Part shown: piece after piece, positions 34,594-47,229 of the stretch
How positions within the stretch are numbered: the first letter of the stretch is position 1
Layout of the letters: each line of letters opens with the position of its first letter
Origin: Malus domestica
Lineage: Eukaryota > Streptophyta > Magnoliopsida > Rosales > Rosaceae
Assembly (NCBI RefSeq): GCF_042453785.1
Contig: NC_091661.1
Location: forward strand, 26,403,501-26,467,500
Direction: 5' to 3'
Length of the DNA stretch: 64,000 nucleotides
Made by a program: the position numbers and the translations under genes
The notes under the pieces: generated by a model
Seen by the model: the letters and a program-made list of their open reading frames with translations, nothing else
Databases searched by the model: none
What the model was told of the DNA's origin: nothing

Positions 34594-37500
34594 TCAGGTA
34601 AGATCGTCCTCCTCGAGTTCCTTGGACTTCAGCTTTTCCTTCACTCTCAGCAGCAAGGTTGTCTTCCATGAATCCTACGTGGGAAATCCAACACGAGCAT
34701 CAAAATATCGAATTTGAGTAGATATACCGATGGGAAAGAAAACACAGAGAATGCCATAGGTGTTTATTGAACTTGGACGCATAACATCGAATGGAAGAGA
34801 CGTACCAGTGGGGTCATACTATCAAATTCCTTGACCACGTCAGTGAACTTCGCAATGTCTTCCTCATCAATTGAAGCGGCAATATCCTGCATAAAACACG
34901 ACCACGACTTTCTCAAAATTACTACCTTGTTAAGTGCTGTTTTCATGTTTTTTAATCAATCAACATGAAACAACTAAACATCATTAAACTGAAAATACGT
35001 CCATTATAATAGTAACTCACCGCTAAGAACCTGTATTCCCTTGTTCCTGAAAAAGTAGGATCTAATTCCTGCAAAGGTACAAAAAAGTAAGTAATTTTTC
35101 CAACTGATAAGGTATGCAATATCAGAATCCTAAACAAGAGCCAAACTCAGACCTGATATCGCTCTAATGCATTGGTGATTGCAACAACATCTCCTTTGCA
35201 AAGTTGGCAGATTCCAGCATTAAGAAGATGCCCCTTAACTCCATACTTAAGCAAGTTGTTGTTCAGTGAGTGCCGTGCAATTTCTTCATAAATTTCAATA
35301 GACTTGGGGTACCTGCAGAATATAACATATTTGTCGGTTATTTACCAGCATTTGTATCAATGAGAAGTTATAAAGAGGTGTTAGTTAAGCAAAAAAAGCG
35401 TTTCAAGCTTTCTGCTATTACCTTCTCCGTGATTTGGAGTAGGTTATAGCTTTGTATCGAGTATGGGAACCGAGATAGAACAAAAGAGTATGATTACTCG
35501 TTATAAACTAGAAGGTTCTAATTAAAAAAAAGAAAAAGTAAAGCCGTAAAAGCAAAGAATGTACACAAGATGTTTGTGTTATCAAAAGTATGAGAATCCC
35601 TTTTAAACTAGACCAGGTTTTAAATAAAAAGAAATCCCCAAGTAATGCAGGAAAGTGGCGAGAATACACAATGTTTTTGCTATTAAATGGTGGGGAGAGA
35701 CTTACTGCTCAATCTGCGCAGCAAACTGAGCAACTTTCTGCTTGCACTGGTTGGCCGATGTTGTTACTTCTTCATTTTGGAAGAAATCAGCTGCCCTTTC
35801 AAAGAACTCCATAGCCTTCTTAATATCTTGTTCAGATTCATATAGTTCAGCAATTTCCTGCATGGAAAATATGTATCCCATGTCAAATAATGACTCCTAT
35901 GGTTTCCATAGCATCATATACTATGGTTGCATTCAGCAAGAAAAGCATCAATGCCAAGAGTACAAAGATGAATGCTTGAATTAATTATTGTCATCACCCC
36001 TGCCCTTCTCCCCTTCTCCCTGTATATGGGGTTAGACATGAATTCTCACCTTCCATTATTTTACTATTACATACTCTTATCTCCTATCAAATTAATATTT
36101 TGGATCTGTTCGCAACTGATCCTATGTTAGTCTTTGACAGCTTCTTTGATCTTCTACCTTCTATGTTAACTAAGCCTCTTTGGTTATGGGTGAACTTACA
36201 CGGCTACAATGTACATGTCTTTACTGTTTCTCTTATCTGCATATTATTACAAACAATGGTAGAATGACGAAGGGAACGGCATATTGAGAACTTACAAATG
36301 GGACACCAAATTAATTGCAAGAAGAAATTTAAAATATCATCTTTAAACAAAAGATTGATTCTTATATAGCTGGAAAAACAATACCTTATAGTATCTTGCA
36401 GCCATATTAAGCCTTCCAATATCACACAGCATATTTACCGCCTGCTCTAAGCAAGCAATAGCTTCTGCAGGAGACCAGAATGAAGTTACAGATTACAATT
36501 AAAATTATCCTAATCAGAAATGCACACAATGTATCAAGAACGACATAAATGGGAATGAAATGCTAGTAGAAATGGGGTTATACCGTAACTGGACCAAAAA
36601 AATATTCATGCCACAAAATTACTACTACCATATTACAATAAGATAAACCAAGGTAAAAGTAGTAACACTACCAGCCGTTGTACCCAAGTTGCTTAGTTTG
36701 ATTTAAACTGTTTGCCTAACAAAGGTATTTCTTCCAAAAGATTTGCTACTTATGGTGCACTAATATAACAAGTTCAGTATTGCTAACGTAAAAAAACTTG
36801 ACTTTATGTGATGTATCCAAAATGAGATTCCAGACTGAAGCTCTCTCTGTGATCCATCTCTTTTGCGGAAATGAAAGACAAAGCAAACAGTTTGGCTGAT
36901 TCTCTTCATTTCCCAGATGATTATTTCACCTTCCAGGACTTTGTGGGCAGTGAGGAAGCATATATGTAAGATGCAACATAATACATATACATACCGTTCA
37001 CATTTGTTTTCTTGTAGCAATGTGCAGCATCAACATAAGCTGTGGCGGCTTCATGTTTGCTTTCATTCTATAATGGAAAAACATTGCCATCAGGTTTTGT
37101 TAAAAACATTAAAAATGAAAGAAATTGCCTAGTCGAAACACCAAAACCACTAACCTTCAAATGACAGTTGGCCAACTTGACATACGTTGCTCCAGCTTTG
37201 TCCCCTGAAACACCATTTTGTAAAGATTAGAAGCAATTGAAGTGGTCACTGACAAGATCTAGTTTCAAGCAACTCAAAAATACTGTAAATTTTGTCTTTC
37301 AAATAGCCACCACAGAAACAAAACAATTTGAGATTTGTCTGTGAGAGAACGAGGCATCAGTTCCATCATATTGATATTACAACAAATACATGTGAACCGT
37401 ACGGTTTTCCATGCCTATCAATTGGAAGGATCCATATCCCAATTTCACACTTTTCATAAAATTGCAAAAAGAAAACGCCGATACTAAGTTAGAACTAGTC

Positions 37501-38218
37501 GTAAACTGAACACCATATGCAGATTTATATCTATCTTCTCTTTAGGAAATATGCTTGCAGCTACTAAAATTTAAAACATTTAAACAACCCAATCCAACTT
37601 TCAAACAGTAAATCCAAAACAAAATCCAACACGGCTTACACCAATAAGCCTATTCATCTGAGCGCTACTCCATTCATTGTTCATATCATTCAATTCAAGA
37701 CTTCCAATTCAAACAAAGTTCAATCCTTTCCAGCAAAAGGAGATCAAGCAAACCCTAAAATTCAATATTTAACAGAATTTTTCACCAGATCGAAGAATTC
37801 GAAAACTTCCACTACATAAAAAATAAAAAAATAAAAATAACTGTAAAAAAAAAGGGAAAATCCACATTCATCGATCAAGGCCATTGATTGTGATCAAACC
37901 CATGATTGAATCAATGCGATACCAAAGACATCAAAACCCCCAATAAGAGATCCCCAATTATTAATTTCTTCATTTTCGTTCCAATCAAATTTTCTCGGGA
38001 AACAAACACACCAATAAACCCAATGAAAAAAAAAATCAAACGATCGAAGGAACGCAGAAAGGGTAAAACTCACAGGATTTGGCAAGCTTGTAGGAATTGG
38101 CAGATTTGTCGAAGAGCTCGGCGGCGTCTTCATGTTTGGACCCGAAAAATCCCCAGCTGTTCAGTTTCTTCTCCGCTTTCTTCTCGAATTCCTCCGCCCT
38201 AGCTAATTGATCGCCCAT
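34594..38218 (-). CDS. ASNAP: Alpha-soluble NSF attachment protein (alpha-SNAP)
   Basis: Nine minus-strand exons (38218-38074, 37204-37155, 37067-36995, 36464-36385, 35857-35706, 35312-35153, 35068-35021, 34886-34806, 34674-34594), all GT-AG with matching phases, give 289 residues, exactly the plant alpha-SNAP length. It starts [19 protein letters not shown] and runs through TPR-like helical hairpins ([60 protein letters not shown]). The C-terminus is [18 protein letters not shown], whose penultimate Leu and acidic tail stimulate NSF. The protein binds SNARE bundles and recruits NSF ATPase to disassemble them after membrane fusion, on the cytosolic face of ER, Golgi, vacuole and plasma membrane. 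No defect is visible. Confidence 0.97.
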
Positions 38219-39451
38219 TTTTTTTCAATATATTTTTTTCCGAGTTTTTCTGAGCTCTGGAGATGGAGGCTTAGAGGGAAAGGTAAAACAGAAGTCGCGG
38301 TGGGAAATAATCTTTGTCAAAGAAAGTTCTAGAAGGTTTCTTTCAGGGACGGAAGACGAAAGGTTGGTCGCGCTTGTCATTTTGGACGATTATTCGTCTT
38401 CTTATATTTTCGCTCAAAAATGATAATAATTGTAACGTGCTATAAATAGATAAAAGTTAGTGAAATAACTTTTGTTAAAGATAGGAACAAAGTGGATGCA
38501 AAATATCACATTATAATTTTAATAGTTATAACATAATAGATGACAGATAAAGAGAGGGAGGGAGATATACTGATATTATTTATTTGATTCTTTCTTCTTG
38601 GAGTGTGTTTTGATCATCGTATAAAATATCAATAATATCGGAAATATCGGTAGTCCAAAAATATGGAAATTTCGATGGAAATATCGGGATATTATCGATA
38701 TCGATAAAAATTTAATAAAAACCACGGGAATTGTAAGAAAAACTTGGAAATTTTTATTGAAACTTTGGATAATGTTTATTTAGTCAATTATCTATTAGTT
38801 TATCAAAAAAAAAAATAGAAAGAAATGCATTACATGATGGATTTAACTTATTTAAGTTGATTATACAGCACTGTGAGTGTAGAAAATATGTAGTAATTAA
38901 TGAAAAAAAAATTAAACACATCATAATCATTTATATATAATGATTTACTACAATATTTTACACTTTATACATTGCATGGTAAGATACACGAGTTATTTAG
39001 TATCACATATAGTTCCTATGAGGTTCAAAATTTTCACTATTTTCATCATCTTTATGTGCAGAGTAAGTTTATTGTGAAAAGTATTCATCAAATGATAAAT
39101 CCCCAAAATAGTTTTGCATATAATTGTTAACATGACCCTCGTATAAATATAAATATTTTAGTATATTATCACTAAAACATTAGTGATATACGGTGGTTAC
39201 GTTGTTGGAGGAGTAAAATAGGAGGAGTTTATCGATATTTCAGACTATGGTTTTGATAACACACGGATCACTCTATTTATAGAGCTATTTCCATGAGAAC
39301 ATACAAAGATGATATGATGACTACTTTTGATAATATTACATAACAACAAATGTATCACTATCATTTTCACCTTTGTTCAAATGCATGTGAGATGTGCGCA
39401 TACTAATGTATATGGGATGTGGGCATATGCCGTATAACTTTTATAACATAA
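38219..39451. other. Upstream of alpha-SNAP; AT-rich spacer with atatcg-type repeats
   Basis: A short purine-rich leader (38220-38300) is followed by AT-rich DNA. At 38620-38720 the motifs aatatcgg, aaatatcgg and gatatcgat recur, and a related tatcgatatttcag lies at about 39231, so an old repeat of about 600 bp may lie between them. No gene is seen. Confidence 0.4.
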
Positions 39452-40522
39452 GGGAAATTTTATTTGAATCATTCAACCTCTTTCTACACCCAATACAAAA
39501 AATATTTTCTTGAAATTCCTATTTCACCCTTTGATTAATACTGGAAAATGAAATAAACAAAACTGAAATCTCTTTCCACATCCAGTAGTTCTCTTCCACC
39601 TTAAACCCCACGGAAGATTCACCGGCGATTCTCCATGATAACTTCAATTCATTCTTTTAGCATCACAACTGCATTATATGGCACACCATTCAGTTTTTCA
39701 CAAGTTTTGACTTCGAATAGTCCATACAAGATATATGATCCTTTTTCGGCTTAACGCCTTCCTTGTCGACGACTCCGCCATCCTTTCTTAGCCATAGACA
39801 TTTGTGGTTCTCTCCATTACCAGCTCTGTACCACTCAAAAACTTGTAACTAGAGAGGAAGTTCTACACCTGAGTTTTCTCAATCTGCTTATCCTCTGCAT
39901 TATCAAGCAATGTGCTTTGGCTTCTTCCTCTTGATCTTCACGTCTCTGACTGTTGAATGAGTTGTGGCAAGCGTAACTTTAAGTAGTTGAACGGCAGTAT
40001 AAGCACAACACTTGTGAATGTACGCCTTTTGGTCTTCATTTGTACGGACTTGACGACGTATGCCAAATGCCTTAACATAGAAGTTGCAAGAAGTAGCTCA
40101 TTCTCAACCAAGGACTACCACGACACACCACCTGTGCAAGCTTCAATCGAAGCGGTCCTAGGCATGTTTTCCAGCGAAGGGAGGGGGCGGCCGCCACTCC
40201 TCGCCTTCATGTAGCTTCGACTATGCTTGTAGGCCTTTGATGTCAACGTTATGATTGAAGAGCGTGAGAAATAGAGGATGGAGAAGGAAAAATGATGAGG
40301 GAGATGATCGAAAGATAAGGTGGTTAAGAGACGCCGGCGACAAGAGATTCACTCCGACATCAGTGAAGAAGACGCCGAAAAGTGGTGGGCAGATATGTGG
40401 TTCATGTGCTTTTAATTTATTTTTACTTTTTAAATAACGTCGGGGCAAAATGGAGAGTTTAATGGCAAAAATATTTAAGTTGGGTTTGAAGATAAGATAG
40501 TTGGGTTTAAATAAAATTTTCC
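39452..40522. mobile_element. Candidate PIF/Harbinger-like non-autonomous element, 1071 bp
   Basis: The left end gggaaattttatttgaa and the right end, read on the opposite strand, ggaaaattttatttaaa, match at about 15 of 17 positions, and TAA flanks both sides (39449-39451 and 40523-40525), the target duplication used by PIF/Harbinger elements. The interior has no transposase; a 75-codon frame at 39987-40214 has no motif. Confidence 0.5.
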
Positions 40523-40525
40523 TAA

Positions 40526-41874
40526 TTGTAATGTTAAACCCCTTCCTTCATTTTTTTATTTTTATTTTTTCAAGTATATCCATATTTTTACACTAAGATG
40601 ATAGGAAATTCGATTAAGCCACACAATAAGTAATTTAATTTGGTATCGAATTCATCATCCATGAAATTCGAACTAATAATTTGGTATCGAATTCACCATC
40701 CACGAGATTGGAACTAAGACCTCTCACTTTCAAGTGAAAAGGAATACCACCAAACCGTAGTATTGACATTGAGACTCCTCTTTAACGTAGATAATATCGT
40801 TTATTCATAAAAAATATTATAATAATTACTCATTTTAAATATTTAACAATAAAATTCCTAAAATGATTTAAAAAAAAATGAACCATGGCCCAAATGTGAA
40901 TAGTGGAGGCCCAATCTCAAAAAGTTTTGTTATTGGGTAGATATTTGGGGCCATCAACTACTTGGAGATCCCTAGATAAAGTTAACCCAACACCCCAAAA
41001 TTGCTCATGTTCTTTCTGCAAGAACCAAGAAATGGAGGGATTTGACGGCGGTAGCTGGGATTATTGACATCGAAGTGACCCCGAAGAACGCTGTTGTTGA
41101 GCAGATGCGCCTCCCTCAGGTCCTTTGCATTGACTAAATTAAACAAGTGAGAATTTCTGCAGAAGTTTTACATACAACAGATTAAGGAATTTAAAACAAG
41201 GGTTTTAATCTTCTCCATCGTTTTCTTTCGTATTGATTTCGAGATTGGTAAAAAGTTCAAATTCAGAGTTGAGTTTCTTGCATCTCACAGGTTTTAGCTT
41301 CTGCTCTTTCCGATAATTTTACAAGTCCCATAAAACCACGGCTGGGAAACATCGTCGGAGTTATCAAACCATCTGGGTCCCGAGCCGATTCCGGTAAGGT
41401 ATTCGGTCGGGGGAGTTCCGAGTTCAGGCGGTCCGACCCAATCCTTCTATCCGGTTCAAGCGGTTCCCGACCGGGTCTAGCAGGTCCAACCCGGTTCCTT
41501 TGCGCTGGAGCTGTTGAATAATACCTTACCAACAGGTACTAATCTTGTTTTGCGCCTTTTTCGCTTTCGTAGCAATGGTTGTAGTATCGAAGGACAAAAA
41601 ATTGGCATACGCAAGTCAGTAACTTCTGTCAAATATTTATAGATCGAAGTGGCCCTCAACCAACAGCCAAGAACACTAGAAATTCCCCGATGTAATCGAA
41701 ACACGAGGTGGTACATTACTTATTATTTTACCATTAAAAATGATATTTTTACTTAATTTTCTAGAATGATACATGTCGTACCGTCACTATTTCCTTCCCA
41801 CTAAAAATCTCTCAAGACTAGAGTTGTCAACTATATATTCCACGTCCAAAACATCACCTCCCCAAATACCAAAA
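40526..41874. other. Spacer upstream of the first AVT6-like gene
   Basis: AT-rich spacer to about 40960, then an unidentified gene-like fragment (about 41000-41520, listed separately), then the AVT6 upstream region. The phrase tttggtatcgaattcaccatccacgag occurs twice in slightly different form at about 40639 and 40680. Confidence 0.4.
40999..41520 (+). pseudogene. Unrecognised gene-like fragment
   Basis: One frame reads HVLSARTKKWRDLTAVAG and IIDIEVTPKNAVVEQMRLPQ, ending at a possible donor (cag/gtcctttg, 41120). After a possible acceptor (catctcacag, about 41290) the phase-matched frame continues VLASALSDNFTSPIKPRLGN and IVGVIKPSGSRADSG to a stop near 41518. No ATG opens the first piece. 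The joined composition looks protein-like, but I do not recognise the family. It could be the broken tail of a gene. Confidence 0.25.
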
Positions 41875-44317
41875 ATGGTGAAACAAGAAGACACCAATGG
41901 AGGAGCTCAAGTCCTTGCCCTTCCACTCTTACAGGACTCCAAGTCCTTGGAAGCTCAATGTTCATCACAACAAGGGGCCTCATTTTCCGGGGCTGTCTTC
42001 AACATATCGACCACAATGATTGGTGCCGGTATCATGTCGATTCCGGCAACCACCAAGGTCCTCGGCGTAATTCCTGGCTTGGTTCTGATTCTGTTGGTCG
42101 CTTTCTTTGTGGAAGTCACGGTGGAGTTCCTGCTCAGGTACACCAACTCCGGTGAGTCTGAAACGTATGCCGGCATGGTGGGGGAGTCTTTTGGGGCGTG
42201 GGGTTCCGTGGCTGTGCAGATTTGTGTCATTGTCACCAACCTTGGTTGCCTCATCATTTATTTCATCATCATCGGTAAGTAAAGCTTTCTTCGCTACCTT
42301 TGCGTTATCCCTAAGTAAGGAATTTGAAAAGTTTTTTGGGAACTTTAACGAAAATCTCTCTGTTTATTTTAACGAAAAATCATATTTTTACACTACAAAA
42401 TCAATTATGATACTATTCATTTTACCCTTTATTTTGTCATTATCGTTAAAACTCAAAGTTTTCAAACTATTTTCATTAGTTTTCCAAAGTATTTTTGGAT
42501 TTGATGGAATCACGTGAGTTGCATCGATAACATGTTAGCACATTTTTATTAACGATATTCACATGGATAAATTGTCAAGTTTTACATGTTCTTGATGAGA
42601 CGATCATATCTGACATTCTAAAAGATGCCAAAGCACAATGTAACAAATATATTTATGTACGTTGTCAATGGCGTATCATTAGTCCGTTGTTTAATAAAGA
42701 ACGGACTTCCGTTCCATAGAAGTATTGTCATCCAAATTGTTGATAAGATAAAATGAAAAATACGCATAAAAATCTCCCCTTTAGTTTTGGGTTTGAGTTT
42801 TAGAATAAAACAACAAGAACAACTGGGCCATGCTGTATAATAATGGAGGTTTGGTGTCTGATAGGGACATGCAATTATCCCATACTCCCATATCTTTTGG
42901 ACAATTAATATGCAACTGTAATGCTAAAGTAGCGGTATTTCAAATCAATTACGCTAGATCATGTGATCAAGTTAAAACACATGACGACACTTAACGGATA
43001 AAGTCACACAGTAAATTAGTCTATGTAATTAATGTGTCGTATAATGTTGCAATACTGAACACATTAATGTAAGAGAGTTTCTTGCTTTGGTTTTAGGGGA
43101 TGTGCTGTGCGGGAGTCAGTCTGGAGGAACCTTGCATTTGGGCGTTCTACAAGAATGGTTTGGCATCCACTGGTGGAATTCTCGCGCTTGGGTGCTTCTC
43201 TTCGTTGCAGTCTTCGTGATGCTTCCGTTAGTCTTGTTACGCCGAGTAGGTCAGTATACCTCGATTAAAGCGCTGATGCTGAACGGTAAATGTTAAATCA
43301 GGTTACTCTAGTTTTTTCATTACTTGTTGCCTAATGACAGATTCACTAAGGCACACTTCAGCGGTATCCATTCTGCTAGCAGTGGTTTTTGTTGTCATAT
43401 GTTCTGCAATGGCAATTTACGCGTTGTGCAAAGGGAAGACTCAGAAGCCGAGGCTTTTTCCAGACTTTGCGAATCAAGTCTCAGTGTTTGATCTTTTCAC
43501 CACCATCCCAGTTCTTGTGACAGGTTTCGGATTCCATGTCAACGGTGAGGGCACATGATTTTTGGTCTTATGCTTTCTAGGTACTATACAACTACATTTC
43601 TGATGGACAATGCTGTGTGCGCGAATGAATGCAGTTCATCCGATTAGAGCAGAGCTCAGTAAACCATCTGATATGAGATCCGCTACTCGGATTGCTCTCC
43701 TGATCAGTGTTGTCATATACTTTTCTATCGGATTCTTCGGATACCTACTCTTTGGTGACTCAATAATGGACGATATTCTAGTAAACTTCGATCAAACTTC
43801 TGGTTCCACAATCGGACAGATAATCAATGACGTTGTTCGACTTAGTTACGCAGTTCACCTCCTTTTCGTGTTTCCTATCATGAACTTTTCCTTGAGGGCC
43901 AACATAGATGAATTGCTCTTCCGAAATAGGCCTGTTTTAGCCCAAGACACCTCAAGATTTCTGCCCCTCACTCTTTTCCTGCTCTCCTTCACATACATTG
44001 TGGCAATAGCCATCCCAAACATTTGGTATTTCTTTCAGTTCATGGGATCCACCACCGTTGTTTTCCTCTCGTTTATATTCCCGGCCGCTCTCATCCTCAG
44101 GTACAAACTCCATCTTCCTTCTCCATCCCGCACGCATGCTTACTACTTTCTGTTGCGACTAATCTAGCTTGATTTTCGTTTCTAATTTCTCGACAGGGAT
44201 GGACACGGTATATCAACGACAAGGGACAAGATCATCGCGATTTTCGTGATTGTTTTGGCCGTGGCGACGAGCTCAATTGCAATATCCACCACTTTGTATA
44301 ATTCTGCTAAAGGTTAG
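41875..44317 (+). CDS. AVT6-type vacuolar amino-acid transporter, copy A
   Basis: Five exons (41875-42274, 43097-43249, 43341-43544, 43635-44100, 44197-44317), GT-AG and phase-consistent, give 447 residues starting MVKQEDTNGGAQVLALPLL. An in-frame ATG 34 codons upstream (41773) is less likely because the extension is not membrane-like. The AAAP/SLC38 signature FSGAVFNISTTMIGAGIMSI forms the first helix, and about eleven hydrophobic segments follow, including GYLLFGDSIMDDILVNFD and FPIMNFSLRANIDELLF. AVT6 proteins export neutral and acidic amino acids from the vacuole to the cytosol. Intron 1 carries a copy of the dispersed 150-bp family. It forms a direct tandem pair with the gene at 47230. 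Confidence 0.93.
42338..42485 (+). repeat. Dispersed 150-bp family, copy 5 (in AVT6 copy A intron 1)
   Basis: A near-complete copy running from gggaactttaacgaaaatc to tttcattagttttcc, with the same core landmarks as the other copies. Confidence 0.8.
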
Positions 44318-46061
44318 CCATCTTATGAATTCGAACAACTAATTGGCAGATGAGGGGCATAGGTTCTTGCAAGCCACAAAAAATCTGCTTCACTGCAGAA
44401 ACTATTGAATTCATCAAATTTGTATTTGTTGTAATTGTATTTGGTCATGAAAATCTGCAACAACTTTGATACATCAATGTGCAAAGAATATTCATACTTA
44501 ACCAACTCATTTCATGGGGAAAAACTTCGGTCTGATCGTGGAAATATTCCGCTCTCTCTATCTCAATCACCACGTGATAAATGAAAGAAAGATATATATC
44601 CCGGTTACATGTAAGAATTTCCGGATATTTTAACTCCTTTGTGGATTTGTTTGGGACCATATGAACAAGAACATGCTGATGTGAAGGGGGCATGTGGATA
44701 CATTTTTGTATATTATCTTACAAAATTATTTGTCTTATCTTTTTATCTTCCACGTCAGCTAAGAAAGAAAACAGAAAGAAAGCAAATACATCAAGAAAAG
44801 CATGTTCTTGAAACAAGCCTACTATTAGTGGCATGCATATCGTGCGTTGTTGCTACGAGCAAGCTACTATTAGTGACATTGGCGCCCTCCTCTGTTCGGA
44901 GAAATCTCATATTCGACTCATAAAGATGAAAAAAAAAATATATATATATTTGTAGTTAATGAGTTGGATTTTAAGTTGTTGATAATTATAGTTCATTGTG
45001 AATTAGTTAACGATCTATCGTAAAAGTATATTTGTAAATATCATAATGTTCGCCCAAGTTAGCATTTGAGAAGTTTCGAGACCCCCATCCTATACTCCAA
45101 ACAAGTCATTGTTGTTGATCTAGCTAGTTAACAACACGTTAATTCAAATATCCGACTCTAAAAAGTGCATGTAGTGTTACAGTAATAAAATAGTGTTACA
45201 ATGGTATAAGGAGAAAACTTTTATTTTTACTTGCCTTATACGTACCACGTTTATTAATTAGATCACCACATTAAGATCCAGATGTCGCATAGGTGGACCT
45301 TGAATGATGCCAATTAATATGAACAATCTGATGTGTTCAAACGGCGTCCACATGTTTCAAAAAATTATAGAAAGCGAGGGGTCCCCCCTAATCCACCAAA
45401 CTCTCCATACCCCCACTTTCCTTTTTGTTTGTGGCATCTCGTATGCTTACCAATTTGCAAGATTTCACTTCATTCATGCTTGTCCTAAATCGATTATTAT
45501 AGTCGTTGAATCACATAATAGTAGTTAGAGCGAGAGTAAAGTAGTTAGATGAGTCTTTTCAGTGTCCAAAATGTTGCAATACCATGACTTTGCAACTAGC
45601 TGATCATTTTTTTAAGAAAAAAAATTATGATAAAAAAATTCATGTTATAACACAGCCACGTAGTATAATTGATTCACTTATATTATAACATATAAATTAC
45701 TTATTTAATATTATAACTTAAAGTATATGGCGTCCAACTATATTATTATATATGAATTGGTTATCTCACGTTTTTTAAATGTGTTATTTCTTTTGAGAGA
45801 ACGTAGAAGAAAAGACGATAATTGTTCTGAATGTTACAAAACGAATACACACTCAATCACTTAAAGCTAGAAATTCTCTACATGCGTATTCAAATTGATG
45901 TGTTTCATGTGTGAAATATTCGTTCATCAACAAAAGTCGCATCGACCTTTTTCTCAAACAAGGAAAAGAAAAAAGAAGAAGAAACTGATTGACCCAAAAT
46001 AATTGTTCTGTCACATCTAAGGTTTGGGCCGATCAACATGCAAATTATATAAGGAAAATTA

Positions 46062-46215
46062 AGGAAAATTAAGGAAAAATGTTTGAAAATTTTGAGTTTT
46101 AACGATAAGGATAAAATAAAGAGTAAAGTGAATAGTAACATGATTGACTTTTTAATGTAAAAATATGGTTTTTTGTTAAAGTGAACAGTACCAAGAGCTT
46201 TTCGTTAAAATTCCC
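46062..46215 (-). repeat. Dispersed 150-bp family, copy 6 (inverted)
   Basis: Reads in reverse relative to the others: left taaggaaaaatgtttgaaaa, centre aaagtgaatagtaacatga, right cttttcgttaaaattccc. Confidence 0.8.
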
Positions 46216-46315
46216 AATTATATAAGATTAAAGCTTCACACTTGTTGAATTTTAAATCAAATTTGCCACTAGTAAGGCTAAAAATATGAGCAAAATAGCC
46301 ATTAGATTTCATTTT

Positions 46316-46462
46316 GGGGTGTGATATCGACACACCATTTTTTACTTCTCCCACACCTTTTTAGTTTTCTGCCGTCGGATCGGATGAATTAAAGAAGATC
46401 AACGGATAGAAATCAACAAGGGTGTGTTAGAAGTAAAAAGGGATGTGTGAATAGCACACCCC
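46316..46462. mobile_element. hAT-like MITE, 147 bp, with exact 8-bp target duplication
   Basis: Left end ggggtgtgatatcgacacac; right end, read on the opposite strand, ggggtgtgctattcacacat. Flanked by ttcatttt at 46308-46315 and 46463-46470, a perfect 8-bp duplication as made by hAT transposases. No coding capacity. Confidence 0.85.
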
Positions 46463-47229
46463 TTCATTTTAGGCAAATTAATTAAAAGAAACGGAATAAG
46501 GTTGCTGACCACCTTCAAGTGATGATGATACTTGCCGCCTTTTTATTACAATTGGATAAGTTTAACTTTTGAGATACATACGGTGAATAGACACAAATCT
46601 TAAAATTTAAACTAATTTAATAATAATAAGTAGGGTGGTGAGCAAAAAATGCACCATGTGTTGGGAATGAATTCAAGGCTTGTATTCCACACATCACGGC
46701 TTGAGTTTGGTTTCTAGTGCTGTGATTTACACAATTGTAAACATGAGAGTTCAAATGATTTTGTGAGTATTTTCGGCCCCTATAAAGATAGACAGTGCAA
46801 CGAAACCACATCCTTTTCAAACAAAATAAAAAACCTAATTGATTGGTTTAAAAATTTGCCAATAAGGACTCCTCCTCTAAACCATTGATTTAAAAACCCC
46901 CAAAATATTTTCACTAAACAAAATCAAGCACATAACCCACTTTTCCATCCAAATACAATTTCGTCAACTACCATGATACCCAATAATACAACTCTCCAAG
47001 CTGTCACTAAAGTAACCTAAAATTCCAATCCTACCCTCCGTTAAACATCCACAAATTAACCACACTCCATGCACATTAACGGCATTTTGGTAAATGAAAC
47101 CGACCCCTTCAAGGAGCCATCACATATTTATATATACACACAAAGATATTAAAAGCTTTTCACGTACAAAAAGACAACATACCCCAAAACATACACTCAC
47201 TCTTGCAAGAAAAACGAGCAGCCATCGGA

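Larger units (their letters stand above)
44318..47229. other. Spacer between the two AVT6-like genes
   Basis: 2.9 kb of AT-rich DNA holding two small transposons (46062-46215 and 46316-46462) and a short TA tract at 44939-44951. The last 150 bp before 47230 (tatatttatatatacac at about 47126) is probably the core promoter of copy B. No third gene copy or gene fragment was seen. Confidence 0.5.
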
